DNA of 64,000 bases from Siphonodentalium dalli (GCA_032622095.1 CP136064.1:133247129-133311128); one strand, 5' to 3'; positions 1 to 12,290 are shown, counted from the first letter of the stretch. The notes: generated from the sequence alone by a model not told the origin. Numbers and translations are program-made.

Positions 1-66
1 ATCGCCAGCGCTGGAAGGCGAAGCGGCTTGGAGTTGTACCCCTAACCGATTGAGCCACCGAGAAGG
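1..66 (-). repeat. tRNA-like SINE head, cut by the window edge
   Basis: Read on the minus strand, positions 58-47 give TGGCTCAATCGG, which fits the Pol III A-box pattern of a tRNA D-arm (TRGCNNARYNGG). It is followed by a TTAGGGGTACAACTC-like stretch. No B-box or full cloverleaf fits before the window edge, so a functional tRNA is not supported. A tRNA-derived SINE head or a tRNA pseudogene is the likely reading. It abuts a LINE tail on the other strand. Confidence 0.35.
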
Positions 67-447
67 GTGCGTTGTCATTTATCGGAAAGTGCAATGAAGC
101 ATGCTGTTTTAAGTCTTGTGGTTTCCCGCATTGACCATCTCAACTCACTGTTAACCAACATCAAGCAAGACCATGTTTACAAATTGAATATGGTGTTACA
201 TAATTGTGCACGACCAATCAAGAATGTCTCCCTATATTCCCAGATAACACCAGTGATGAAATATTTGCATATGATGACTTTTGACTATCGTCGACAATTA
301 ATACAAGTGTGCTACATGTGGTTGTATATATATAAGTCGTTAAATCGTAATTTAATATGCCTTCTTATATATATACAAGATATGTTTATTGTGAGTATAC
401 CGGTACTGGTCGTTTCACTCAATCCACTGCCAGTGGATTATACTTGA
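67..447 (+). pseudogene. LINE reverse transcriptase C-terminal fragment
   Basis: The frame contains VVSRIDHLNSLL, then HNCARPIKN and SQITPVMKYLHMM. This is the order seen after the RT palm/thumb in APE-type non-LTR retrotransposons (family pattern: S-R-I-D-Y-x-N-S-L-L ... A-A-R-L ... I-T-P-V-L-x-x-L-H-W-L-P). The canonical Trp of LHWLP is missing and the usual downstream region is absent. The last residues drift into low-complexity tata sequence. It is a 5'-truncated, decayed copy, not an active gene. Only about the first 95 residues look homologous; the tail to 447 is just open frame. Confidence 0.6.
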
Positions 448-3400
448 AGGACCTTGCCCGGGCGAGCTGTCTCGGGACGAGCTGGCCCAGGTCGACTGGA
501 CCGAGTTGGCCCTGGGTCGAGCTGGCCTGTTTCCAACTAGCTAGCTGGGTGTGGGCGCTGACATTTGCTGACAATCTAATAGGGAATCATATGTATTACT
601 TATTGTATTATATGTTTTGTTGGATTTTCCTATATTGTACGCGCATTGGAACTAATGAGTTTGAACTTTGAAATGAATTTTATAATACTTATAATAATAA
701 TAATTGTCAATGTTCCGCCTCCGATTCCTGGTTTTGTTGTATATCAACATATACGCTAAATGCGTAAAAATGACATCGTTCGCTGGCCAAATTTGATCCT
801 ATATTTAGATTATGTATGACGTCGGGAAATTCCCTGCTCGAGTCAATGTGATCTCTTAAGTTTTTGGCGCACCACCGGGGGGGGGGTGAAAAAAAAATCC
901 GGGGTGGGTGGGTGGTCAAAGCCACCAACAAGCAATTTTTTCCGCAACTAAAAAAAAAATTCCTGCTTGTTTTTTAGTGTTTTGGCAATGAGTTGGGCTT
1001 CAAAACCACTTTGAATGAGAGAAATAATGTAATTCTAACTGTAAAATGACTGCAGGCAGCTATCGTGTTGTAATTTGTTGCAAATTTTGAAATCCAAGAT
1101 GGCCGCTGGCAGCCATGTTTCTCACCCACTGACCGACGCGCGAAGCGCGTCCAGTGGGTACCGTGTCTATAATCGTAGGACTCGTGCGTTTCTGCTGAAT
1201 TGAACTAGTGCCTATGCGTTTCTGCTGAGCTGCACTGACGTTTGATCGCAAAATAAAATTATAATCACTATCAAAGCACACCTTTGGATAACACCGCCAT
1301 AAAAAGTGACATATTATGACGTTGAGCTCGTATCATCAATAAAATTAGAGTTATAACTTATAAAACTAAGAATTACTGCTAAAGTATTTCTACCAATTGA
1401 GTAACTAGATTCAGGTTGAGCTGGAACTTGAGAACTTTTTAATTTCAACCAATTGAAATGTCGTTGAGAGTGGAAAGGGTTAAGGTTGGGAAGCAACGCA
1501 AATGACGTCATCGTAAACAAGGCGCATCAAAATCAAATCGTACACATTTACATGTCTCGCTTCGTCTCGGAAGCTGATTTAAATTAATTCATTTTGACTG
1601 TTTCTGTGTCCTAAGATATTAAAAACTTGCGAGATATCTTTGAATGTGCTTAGGGAGGATTGTTTTGATATCTAATTTATTGGATTCACCTCCCAAAAAG
1701 GTGAGTTTCGCCCGTACAGAAATTGCACATGTGATTTGGGTAGAAACAGGTTAGAACAGCTCAGCATTATGTTAGTTTCGTATGTTAATCACCCCTGCAA
1801 CATTAGCAGCATATTAGATCGAGTGTGCAAAATATTTCTAACCTCATTGCTCACATTAGCATAGCTTAGTATTCATACTGGGTATAGATTTCTCCCAGTC
1901 TGCCCATGGTGTGTCCAAAAATGTAACTAAGACTAAGTTAGTGCAGGTTAGAGATTAGAAATTTAGTTCGGCCAATGCTTTCTTGACACAAATCCCCAGG
2001 CATGTATGGACCATTTAATGACTTTCACATCTGGGTTTTATCCCCAGTTCAGACCAGGACTCCTCAGTCTGAGTGAACGTCGACTCTATATTTGAAATAT
2101 AGAGTCTGGAGCTTATGTGGCCAAAACCATTTCTATTCAGCGAAGAGCTTCCCCAAAATGACGTCACGGATTTAAAAAAATACATCGATGATTGACAGGT
2201 GTCCCCACGTGTTATTTGTTGTGCTTCGCAATAATAGTAATGGCCTGTGTCGCGACATAAGATTACAGCAGATAATATTTGTCGTGTGTGCGACTATTCT
2301 TTTTCGGGAGATGAATTAACTCGCTGCATCAACCGGAAAGCTGCATCCGAGAGCAAAAAATAAGGTCGTCATCAAAAATGATGCTTTAGAACTATTTAAA
2401 AGCATAAAATTAAGTCATTTCCTCGGTGTTAACTTTCAGATGACTTTTTTACGACAAATAATTTGATTTGCAAACCATGGTACAATAAAGTGAATCAAAT
2501 ACACGGACGTGAGTGAGTTCTATTTATATTTATGGGAGGCCAAGTTGGTACCATGCGCAGGCCTATCTATCAGGTCTAGCACATCCTTCAAATTAATCCG
2601 AATCGTACCGAATATATAATTTCGAAGCCATTGTTTCTGTCTGTTGTATTTGCAAGCATCGCTTTCGATCGGAGAAATTCCGCTCTGTTACTATATTTAG
2701 AGGTGACATTATGGGAGTCTAGCTCCGCCCACTGACACTTGTTTATTAACCCATACGGTTTCATTGGACGGAAAATAATTTACGCAATCAATCAGATTAC
2801 GGAATCCCGAGGACTTGGAAATGAAATATCGATGTTATCCGTCAGACCTTATATTCAATGTTGTAATGAATATTTAGGTATGAGTTTACTCAGACTGAGG
2901 ACTCCTATGCTAAAGGATTTTATGGCCCTGATAAGAACTTCCTTGGAACCTAGTAATCTGTTCAATTCACTTGGAGTTTACAATTCCCAAGTTAAAGCTG
3001 CTTGTTTTCTGTGGGACTGATAGGATAAGTTGTTCTTGTTTGGTGAATTAAAACCTCGTTGTTTTTTTTCATGGCAGGGTAAGTGACTGCATGCATTTAA
3101 AATAACAGTTAAGAATTTAAGACACGAGAAAATCGTGACTTTTGTCAATTTCCTTTCCAAAATTGAACCTTAAACATTTCATAATGATAGTATTATGGTT
3201 TTTACATTGAAATTAAGGGTCAATTTATAATTATTCAGTTATTCATTCATGTATAATAATATATAGAATCTTTTTCAGTTTTCATATCTCATTCACACAT
3301 CATGGCAGTTTTAAGGGCATATGGTCTCTTGTGTGCCTTTACTGCGTGTTCTAGTATCTAATTTATCAACCAGGTAGACTACATGTATATTAAAGTTGAT

Positions 3401-3536
3401 TTAAATTTTATTTTCGAATACGATCAATCTTATTTCTAGAATAAATAATGATGGACCATCACATCAAATAATCTAAATTCTGCTATTGTTTATGGATTCT
3501 AGTTAGTAATTAGACATAGACAGGGGCATGCCAGAG
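448..3536. other. gene-poor stretch with no supported coding region
   Basis: A GC-rich patch at about 455-545 repeats the words gagctggccc and gactggaccga. Homopolymer runs (G, A, GT-rich) lie at 877-960. Short open frames here (for example 2739-3020) match nothing I recognise and have no clean splice sites. A perfect short hairpin lies near 2090-2114 (gactctatattt/aaatatagagtc). A ccaagatggccgc word at 1093 resembles the motif in the 3.5-9.6 kb array. Nothing else in this stretch can be named. Confidence 0.5.
1125..1158. repeat. GC-rich hairpin
   Basis: The outer stem is cccactg (1125-1131) with cagtggg (1152-1158). The inner stem is acgcgc (1136-1141) with gcgcgt (1145-1150) around a gaa loop. 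It stands out in AT-rich surroundings and could be the tip of a degraded foldback element. No function can be assigned. Confidence 0.5.
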
Positions 3537-4353
3537 AAAATCTAAAAAAAATTAGTGTCAAACTTTTGAGAACGTTTTTGCATAGAATGATCATTACAAT
3601 TCAAAATAAAAAAATGGGCCACCTTGAAAATGTCCTTGAATCCAAGATGGCCGCCAAAATGCCAATTTTCTTATCATGTGTCGCATTGATGGTCTTGAAG
3701 TTTAGTTTTATCACCATGAAACCTTGATATATGCATGACTAAGCTGTTGTCAGGTGATGTCTTGATAAAAACACTAACAAACCAACCATAGTGATGATGA
3801 TTTTGATCCAAAATGGCCACCAAAATGGCCGCCATAAGACCAATTTTCCTATCATGTGTAATGTTGCTGGGACTGAAAGTTAGTCTTATCAGCATAAAAC
3901 ATTTATGTATGTATGTATTAATTGTTCTTAAATGATCAGTTAATAAAATAACTAATAACTTGACCAAATTAAGGTTGGATGTTATTTCAAAATGGCCACC
4001 AAAATACAAAATGGCCACCATATGGTCAATTTTTCAATCATATGTAATGTTTCTGCAACTGAAATTAGTCTTAGCAACATGAAACATTGATGTAAGTATG
4101 TATGTATTAATAGTTCTTAGATGATGAATTAATGAAAACAAGTAATAAATTGACCAGAAAAAGGATGAATGTTATTTCAAAATGGCCGACAAATTCCAAA
4201 ATGGACGCCATATGATAAATTTTATTTTCCTATCATTTGTTATGTTGCTGGGACTGAATGTTAGTCTTAGCGGCATGAAACATTGATGTATGTATGTTTT
4301 AATTTTTCTTAAATGATAAAATAATAAAATAACTAATAAATTGACCACATTAA

Positions 4354-5928
4354 CCCTTTGAACCCTGGCTCCCCACAACGATCGACACCCTGACCCTGGG
4401 CTCCCAGTGGTATTTTTTATATTGTGGCCAGTGTTTAGATGTATGTTGTTGTTTATGTTCAAGTGGTGTCACATTTCTGAAACTTTAGATGTATGTTCCC
4501 CATGGACCACTGATTATTTTACGATCTGGTTACATTGCCACGTGGTCACTCCCTGGTAACGGTTGCTAGGCATCTACCCGATATTGAAAGTAAAATACAA
4601 TTATAGCTTTTACGGTCGTAATTCAGCCCAAGGAAATGGCGTTTTTGATGCAGTCAACACCCTATTGTGAAATTTGAGATATATCTGGCCAGAAGTCTGA
4701 TCCTAACTTGTATTTAAGGGTAGCAACGGTTGCTAAGCAAAAACCCCAAAATGATCGAATGACACCATTGCCCTGTGAATCCAATTGTATTATGCCCCAA
4801 TTTAGACATTCTTGGCATGCACATGCTGATGCATGGTTATGTTCAAATGGTGCTACAAGGTCTAAAATTTTACAGGTATGTTCCCATGGGCCACTGTGTA
4901 TTTTTTTTAGAACGGTATACTTTGCCACACGATCACTCCCTGGTAACGGTTACTAAGCAACTACCCGGAACTGAAAGTATAATGCAATTATAGCTTATAA
5001 CGTCGTATAATTCAGTGCTAAGAAACGGCATTTTCTATGCAGTCAATACCGTATTGTGAAACTGGAGATACATCAGATCAGAAGATTAAACCTACATGTA
5101 GTTTGTATTTAACGGTATCAATGTTTGCTAAGCATATAGCCCAAGTGATCGAATGAGACCACTGCCCTGTGTATTCAATGGCATTACGTCCCGTTTTAGA
5201 CATCGCCTATAGGGCAAGGTGATGGTCATGTTCAAATGGTGCCACGAAACTTTACATAATTGCTCAATAATGCACGATTTGACCACGTGTTTGTAATGTG
5301 CACGCGCAAGTAGATCGGACTAGATGGTATTGTGACCATGAAACCCATTTCCACAGTACTAAGCTGGTGCAATGTCAAAACGTGCAGCTGTATAACGCAA
5401 ACTTATGTACTATGGAGATCCTTGATGTGATTGTATCATTTCACAAAAATCCATACATTTATCATTTTATCCTATGCGCATGCGCGAAACAAATCGGCTC
5501 AAATAAGAAACTGCGTGCGCATTCCTCACATGTGACAGAACACTGATTATGTATGCAATACTAATTTAAACCAAAAAGAGTGATCGAAATGGTGTCTTTC
5601 TACAATCCTGCGAACCGCGCAACAATGTAGAGCTTTACCCGAATCGCTTCAAATAATGTACGTTTGTTGAATTCTGCGCTGTGCGCATGCGCGTGTTTTT
5701 CTACCCCAACTAGTCGGCAACAAACTCATACAAATGCACCCATGGCACTGCTGATGTTCCTTGGGATCATTTACATAGATATAAGTGGATATACCAATGG
5801 TGATAACATGTATACACATGCTACAAACGTTTATGATGTCACTGAATGCTGCTGGCCGCTTTAGCGGCCAGTCGGGTGTATGAACGTTTTCTGGCTGGCC
5901 GCTTTTGCGGCCAGTCGGGTTCAAAGGG
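4354..5928. mobile_element. piggyBac-like non-autonomous element, TTAA target
   Basis: The ends are perfect 12-bp inverted repeats, CCCTTTGAACCC at 4354-4365 and its complement at 5917-5928. TTAA flanks both sides (4350-4353 and 5929-5932). Neighbouring array units show the uninterrupted site (gaccaaattaagg at about 3962), so the insertion is well defined. TTAA targets and CCCT-type termini are established piggyBac-superfamily traits. The right subterminal region has two hairpins, ctggccgc/gcggccag at 5852-5871 and 5895-5914, each followed by tcgggt. The interior has no transposase frame. Confidence 0.85.
4485..5190 (+). repeat. two diverged tandem units of about 380 bp inside the piggyBac-like element
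   Basis: The run gtatgttcccc/atgg-ccactg, tcactccctggtaacggtt, aatacaattatagctt, gcagtcaa.acc and tgatcgaatgacacca starts near 4490 and recurs in the same order from about 4870. The copies have many substitutions. The open frames 4708-4993 lie in this DNA on both strands and are repeat-derived. Confidence 0.6.
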
Positions 5929-6733
5929 TTAAGGATTGATGTTATTTCAAAATGGCCGCCAAAGTCCAAAATGGCCGCCATATGGCCAATTTTTTTCAAT
6001 CCTGTGAAATGTTGTTGCGACTGGAAGTCAGTCTTATCAGAGTGAAACATTGATGTTGTATGTCTAAATTGTTATTAGATGATGAACTGAAAAAAAAAAC
6101 TGAGGATGAATGTTATTTCAAAATGGCAGCCAAAATCTAAAACTGACGCCATATGGTCAATTGTCCTATCATGTGTTATGTTGCTGGGACTGAATGTTAG
6201 TCTTAGCAGCATGAAACATTGATGTATGTATGTCTTCATTGTTCTTAGATGATGAATTGATAAAAAAAAAAATAATAAATTGACAAAAAACGGATGAATG
6301 TTATTTCAAAATGACTGCTAAAATTCAAAAGGGCCACCATAATGCCAATTTTGTATGTCTATAAATTGTTCTCAGATGATGAATTTAATTTAATAAAACA
6401 TAATCAAATGACCGCATTAATAATGAATTTTATTTTAAAATGGCCACCAATATCCCAAATGGGAACCATGTGGTCAATTTTTTCTAACAAGTGTAATGTT
6501 GCTGGAACTGAAAATTAATCTTATCAGCATGCCACTTTGATGGATGTATGTCTTAATTGTTTTTGGATTATGAATCAGTAAAAAAAACTGATAAACTGGC
6601 CATATTAATAATGAAAGTTATTTCAAAATGGGCACCATAATCCAAGTTGGCCACTATATGGCTACGTCATTGCTGCATTTGTGATTGAAAACCCATGTAA
6701 TCGTAAAAAAAATACATCATTGATGGCCACTCA

Positions 6734-6860
6734 TACAGTAATGCTCTAATTAATCGACCTCTTAACCACAGCAGAATTATGGTTAACTTTTCAGGATTTA
6801 GTCGGATATATGGCTTGTTGCCATATGGCTTGTTGCCATTCATCGGAAAGCTCTTGGCGA
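6734..6860 (+). mobile_element. TA-flanked MITE fragment (family A)
   Basis: The sequence starts tacagtaatgct, followed by cttaaccacagcagaattatgg, ttcaggatttagtc and atggcttgttgcc. It is related to the complete palindromic copy at 44395-44601. The second half is missing or degraded after about 6855, and a short internal duplication of catatggcttgttgc is present. Confidence 0.6.
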
Positions 6861-7524
6861 CTAAACTAGTATACTAGTAACTTAAACATTTAAACTTTCC
6901 ACATTCCTTATCGCTCCATTGACTGTAAGATATGACATTATCCCCTCTCCGCGTTGAGCTACAGTGTCATTGACACTTTCATTTTATTAACTCGTTGTTT
7001 AAGAACAATTAAAGATGGTCTATATATTTGTAAACACGTGGTATATAGTTTCCATGGTATAATATATATTATATATGTATTGAAGATCCACTCTTCTATC
7101 GATTAATATTGATTATATTTTGATCATGTTCTGGTATAAACTGATAATAAACATGTGTGATCGTTTATCTAACCACCAATAGTTACTGTTAACAGAGACC
7201 AGAAATGGTATTTATTTAATTTTGTCATAAATAAACGTTAATTAGACTCATTATCGCCTATTGATATGGAATACAACAAACAATCAATGTGGGACATTTG
7301 ACAATGGGTAAACTCGAATAATCGCTACCTGATATCGTCTGAACGGTCTGTTTAAAAATAGTAACAAATGTATGTCCCATTTAATCATCGCATAACAAAT
7401 TATTACAAATAAAATCAAAATCAATTGATAGTTCTAGACATTTCCGAACAGATGTGTTATATTCATATTTATTATTTTATACCCATGAAACTATATAAAA
7501 CTTGTTATATGAAGAGATAGACCA
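6861..7524. other. AT-rich spacer between the arms of the foldback element
   Basis: No frame longer than a few dozen codons and no clear repeat unit is present. agctacagtgtcattgacac at about 6958 is nearly repeated at 38588 in an intron, so at least part is dispersed repeat. No gene is supported. Confidence 0.4.
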
Positions 7525-9982
7525 TCGTTAAGACATACATACATCAATAGTTCATGCTGATAAGACTAAAGTTCAGTTCCAACAACATAACACATGATAG
7601 GAAAATTTACCATAATTATGGTGTCCGTTTTGGATTTTGGCAGCCATTTTGAAATAACATCAATCCTTAATGTGGTCAATTTATTAGTTGTTTTTATTAA
7701 TTCATCATTTTGGATTTTTGCAGCCATTTTGAAATAAAATTCATTATTAATTTGATCAATTTTTTGTATTAATTAATAATTTAAGAACAATTAAGACATA
7801 CATACATAAATTTTTAGGAATATTGAATATATAGCGACCATTTTGGATTTTGGCGGCCATTTCGAAATAATATTTATTATCAATGTGGTCATTTTATTAG
7901 GTTTTTTATATTAATCCACCATCTAAGAACTCTTAAGACATACATACATCAAGGTTTCATGCTGACAAGGCCAACTTTCAGTCCCAGCATTTACACATGA
8001 TAGGAAAATTAAACAAATTGCGGCCATTTTGGATTTTGGTGGCCATTTTGAAATAACATTCATTATCATTGTGGTCAACTTTTTAGTTTTGTTATTAATT
8101 CATCATGTAAGAACAATTAAGACATACACACATCAATGTTTCATGCTGCTAAGACTAACTTTCAGTCACAGCAACATTACAAATGACAGGAAAATTGGCC
8201 TTATGGTGGCCATTTTGGATCTTGGTGGCCATTTTGAACTAACATTCATCATTAATGTGGTTAATTTATTAGTATCATTTATTAATTCATCATCTAAGAA
8301 CAATTAAGACGTACATACATCAATGTGTCATGCTGATAAGACTAACTTTCCGACCCAGCAACAATGATAGGAAAATTGGCCTTATGGCCTGTTATGGTTG
8401 CCATTTTGGAGTTTGGTGGCCATTTTGAAATAACATTCATCATTAATGGTGGTTATTATATTAGTTTTTTTATTATTAATTCATCATCTAAGAATAATTA
8501 AGACGTACACACATCAATTTTTTATGCTGATAAGACTATCAGACCCAACAACATTACACATGATAGGAAAATTGACCTTATGGTGGCCATTTTGGATTGT
8601 AGTGGCCATTTTGGATCAAAATCATCATCAATATGGTTGTTTTGTTAGTGTTTTTATCAAGTTATCATCTGACAACAGTTTAGTCATGCATATATTAAGG
8701 TTCCATGCTGATAAAACCTAAATCAGCACCATCAATGTGATACAAGATAGGAAAATTGGCTTTATGGCAGCCATTTTGGATTTTGGCGGCCATTTTGAAA
8801 TAAATTCATCATTAATGTGGTTAATATATTAGTTTTTTTGATTAATTCATCATCTAAGAATAATTAAGATGTACATACATCAATGTTTCATGCTGATAAG
8901 ACTAACTTTCAGTCCCAGCAACATTACACATGATAGGAAATTGGCCTTATGGTGGCCATTTTGGATTTTGGCGGCCATTTTGGATCAAAATCATCACCAA
9001 TATGGTTGGTTTGTTAGTGTTTTTATCAAGTTATCATCTGACAACAGTTTAGTCATGCATATATTAAGGTTTCATGCTGATAAAACCTAAATTCAGCACC
9101 ATCAATGTGATACAAGATAGGAAAATTGACCTTATGGCAGCCATTTTGGATTTTGGCGGCCATTTTGAAATAAATTCATCATTAATGTGGTTAATATATT
9201 AGTTTTTTTGATTAATTGATCATCGAAGAATAATGATTATGTACATACGTCAATGTTTCATGCTGATAAGACTAACTTTCAGTCCCAGCAACATTACACA
9301 TGATAGGAAATTGGCCTTATGGAGGCCATTTTGGATTTTGGCGGCCATTTTGGATCAAAATCATCATCAATATGGTTGGATTGTTAGTGTTTTTATCAAG
9401 CTATTATCTGACAACAGTTTGGTCATGCATATATTAAGGTTTCATGCTGATAAAACCTAAATTCAGCACCATCAATGTGATACAAGATAGGAAAATTGGC
9501 CTTATGGCGGCCATCTTGGATTTTGACAGCCATCTTGGATTCAAGGACATTTTCAAGGTGGCCCATTTTTTTATTTTGAAGAGTAATGATCATTCTATCC
9601 AAAAACATTCTGAAAAGTTTGACAGCAAAATTTTTTAGATTGTTCTTGAGTCGCACCAGTCTAACAGAACAAATGTGCAAATCTATTTACAAAATGAATG
9701 AATTGTAGGAAATAAACAATTTATGGCAGTTTTCATCGAAGTGATTTTTACAGTTATTTGGAATATTCCATGAAGAGCAGTTAACATGAACATTGCAGTG
9801 TATGTGATGTATATTTTATGTATTTATATAGTTTTTAAAAGCAATACCGTATGGTATGATATATTGTTTGTGTGTGTTTTTTTCTTCACAAATTGTTACC
9901 CAGCTGGACGTATGTATAATTACTTTAAAGTTAATTTGATAACCTGCCTGCACATGTGGCATTTTTATACATTCCTGATGTG

Positions 9983-10119
9983 AAATTTACTAACATAGAA
10001 CTAACGTGCTAATTTGCTAACATAAGGCATATGTGCAATTTTACAGCTCTTTAGAGCTATAAAATTGCACATATGCTTTATGTTAGCAAATTTTCACGTT
10101 AGTTCTACGTTAGAAATTT
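9983..10119. repeat. 137-bp hairpin MITE
   Basis: A long near-perfect palindrome: ctaacat(a)gaactaacgtg, gctaacataaggcatatgtgcaa and ttttacagctc on the left pair with gagctataaaattgcac, atatgctttatgttagc and cacgttagttctacgttag on the right. Loop bases sit near 10051. Related words (ttagttctac, gttggcaatcagattag) continue to about 10310, so a larger degraded parent may surround it. No coding capacity. Confidence 0.75.
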
Positions 10120-10562
10120 GGTTGAGAATTTTCCAACGTATAACTAGTGTGCATTTACGCTAACCTGACCACATGTGCAATATTTAGTTTTTAAGCTCCG
10201 CCCATCTCACTTTTGACAGTTAAATTACAACATTAGTTCTACAGTAGTTCTACGTTGGCAATCAGATTAGAAATCCGCTTAGATCTAATGTGGTTTTAGG
10301 TTAGCAGTTTTTGGTAAGGGCAGGCCTGCATTTGTTCAATGTGTTGTCAATCTGATTCTGACAGTGTCGGCGCGAGATTGAAACGTTACCGGAAATAATT
10401 GCCGTCTGCTTCAATTCATAACTATTTTTCTTCCGAAGTTCTGATAAAGGCATTCTTTTATCACAATTATCGAAACTGCAATAAGATTGGTCATCGGTCG
10501 CATATTTTTCTTAGTATTAAACAGGGACGGAAGAAAATAAACTTACAAAAAATATAAAAACG

Positions 10563-10668
10563 TGTGCATTTATGTAGAAAACACTACGACAATGACCCCT
10601 GTCACGTGACACTACGTGAGACTGGTGTGCATTTATGTAAAAAACATTACGACAACGACCCCATTAGC
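10563..10668 (+). repeat. two-copy direct repeat, 64-bp spacing
   Basis: gtgtgcatttatgtagaaaac...actacgacaatgacccc at 10563 is repeated at 10627 as gtgtgcatttatgtaaaaaac...attacgacaacgacccc. No RNA or protein identity is evident. Confidence 0.6.
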
Positions 10669-10903
10669 GACAGTGACAGCGCTCGTCTGCAACTGGCTGA
10701 ATTCGCATGTTTGAATCAAACGTTTTCTCCACTTAAATTCTCTCAAAATGCACCATAATCTGTCAAATTCTCTCAATAATTCTATCTAAATACATCTTAG
10801 CTTTTGTTAGGATCAGATCTCCCCGTCGAGAAAGCGATATTTTGACCAAAACGACACTTGGGAAAATGATTGTTAAATTTGTTTACGCTGGTTTACGCTG
10901 GAT

Positions 10904-11392
10904 TTTTATCATCGAAAAAAATCAAATTCTTCCACCTAAAAGATAATTACGTACTGAACCCTGCCGTTTTAGGAATATATAAGTATTCCACGCAGAAACA
11001 CCGACTCTCAGCTTAAAATTTTGAAAAATAACAGTTTTATCGATATAAATAGATAGATTTGAATGGGACAATCCCATGTTAAAATTTATCATCGAAAAAA
11101 ATTTATTTCTTCCATCTAAAACATAATTACGTAATGGACCCTGGTATTTTAGGAATATATAAGTATTCCACGCAGATATACCAAGTATCAGCTTAAATTT
11201 TTGAAAAATAAGAGTTTTATGGACATAAATCGTTTTGAATGGCAAATCCTATATTAAAATTTATTATCGAAAAAAATTTCTTTCTGCCATCTAGAATATA
11301 ATTACGTGCTGGAACCTGTCATTTTAGGAATATATAAGTATTTCACGCAGACAAATCGATTTGAATGGGAAATCCTGTGTAAAATAAATTTT
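10904..11392 (+). repeat. three-unit tandem repeat of about 178 bp
   Basis: Units begin near 10904, 11084 and 11260 with tttatcatcgaaaaaaat. Each carries ataattacgt, ttaggaatatataagtatt and cacgcaga, and ends with a tttgaatggga word. The third unit lacks about 50 bp between cacgcaga and atttgaatggg. The minus-strand frame at 10922-11245 repeats SAWNTYIFLK twice because it spans two units; I do not call it a gene. CRISPR is excluded by unit length, imperfect copies and eukaryotic context. Confidence 0.8.
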
Positions 11393-11693
11393 AGGGCCCT
11401 ACGAATGTTCTCTGATGTGCTCCATATTGGACACCAGGGAACATATTTGACAATTTCTACCTGATAATTGTGCGACAGTACAGTCGCATTACTTTTTACG
11501 TCAACATTGGTCACTATCACTCGACAAATTTATTTCGGTCTATTTATTTCGGTCTATCGTATCAACCCCTATCTTACTTACTTACCTACTTCTTCTTCTC
11601 TACGCCTGTGTACGAGCAACCTCAATATGAGTATTAAAATAATCACCACCTTCCAATTTAGTGAGTTTATATACAGTAGTTGATCTAAAAATA

Positions 11694-12040
11694 CTAATTG
11701 ACATTTTGTTGCTGTGTATATGACTGGGAACTGTGTTGTAGTTTCATAGAATTCTTCTGCTCTTTCATAAGTAACAGCTTATTGTACCTCTCGATATGTA
11801 GCGCATAGCATAACCTGGAAGTATGGAACTGCAGCTGGGTGATGTCTTTGGAGTTATGAATATCTTCAGATAGATTGGACACATCTAGTATGACATCCAT
11901 CTTGGAGTCTTCAGACAAGTCGGTGTAGTTGACAGCAACACACTCCCTCAATTCGTCCTCAGTCTGTGGTAAAGTTCGATTTCTGACTTCATTCAGGGCT
12001 GGACATCTTATCAGAAAGTGCTGTCTGTTTTCATCTATCG
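11694..12040 (-). pseudogene. LINE ORF2 extreme C-terminus, inverted fragment
   Basis: On the minus strand the frame reads ENRQHFLIRCPALNEVRNRTL followed by an acidic and hydrophobic tail. This resembles the Cys/His knuckle near the C-terminus of many APE-type LINE ORF2 proteins (E-x-x-x-H-F-L-x-x-C-P-x-x-x-x-x-R). The upstream part of the open frame (to 12116) runs into a dispersed repeat, so only about 95 residues are credible. It is probably a 5'-truncated insertion in reverse orientation; whether it belongs to the LINE at 12766 cannot be told. Confidence 0.5.
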
Positions 12041-12064
12041 TATTAACTGCATATCCAATTATCC

Positions 12065-12290
12065 ACATGTAACCAACCCAACCTCTAATCCTGGTCCAAT
12101 TTATTACTTTTTTCATCGGTATAGTCGAGTTATGTACATATTTTTATCATGTGATCAATACTTATGTGTATGGTATTACGTGTACTATGCCGCATACGTA
12201 TATCAATTGCTATTCCTTTCTATATAATTCTGGTGCCATCTATAGAGATAGATATAATTTCAGACCCCCCCCCCCTTAAATTTTATACAA
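12065..12290 (+). repeat. diverged older copy of the 12.4/15.75-kb block
   Basis: aaccaacccaacctctaa, catcggtatagt, ttctggtgccatctatagagata and cagacccccc occur in the same order as in 12391-12590 but with many differences and a C run. The block family therefore predates the near-identical pair. Confidence 0.6.

Larger units (their letters stand above)
3537..9645. mobile_element. 6.1-kb foldback element with opposed satellite-like arrays
   Basis: The outermost 110 bp or so at 3537-3655 (tctaaaaaaaatt..., gaatgatcattacaattc..., gggccaccttgaaaatg) reappear reverse-complemented at 9535-9645. Inward from both ends run imperfect tandem units of about 180 bp. They carry catacatcaatgtttcatgctgataagac-type words and paired ggccattttgga words, in opposite orientation in the two arms: left about 3590-6660, interrupted by a piggyBac-like insertion, and right about 7525-9535. 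In the right arm a dimer of about 365 bp recurs (8870 and 9240), indicating higher-order amplification. The spacer at 6860-7520 is plain AT-rich sequence. Open frames in the right arm (8029-9460) share HADKT and NSLVMHIL phrases only because the DNA is repeated; they are not genes. No transposase is visible, so mobility would be non-autonomous. Confidence 0.75.

Noticed and set aside
1-66. Functional tRNA gene
   Set aside because: Only an A-box-like stretch is visible; no acceptor stem, anticodon arm or B-box could be completed before the window edge.
2739-3020. 93-codon plus-strand frame
   Set aside because: No recognisable motif, no start context and no splice support; consistent with chance.
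8029-9460. Three similar open frames ending in ILRFHADKT
   Set aside because: They are translations of the tandem repeat units; phase and content follow the DNA repeat, and opposite-strand copies exist in the left arm.
10922-11245. Minus-strand 107-codon frame with a duplicated SAWNTYIFLK
   Set aside because: It spans two tandem repeat units, so the internal duplication is a DNA repeat, not a protein feature.
10904-11392. CRISPR-like spacing of repeats
   Set aside because: Units are about 178 bp, imperfect, contiguous and without unique spacers, in a eukaryotic window.
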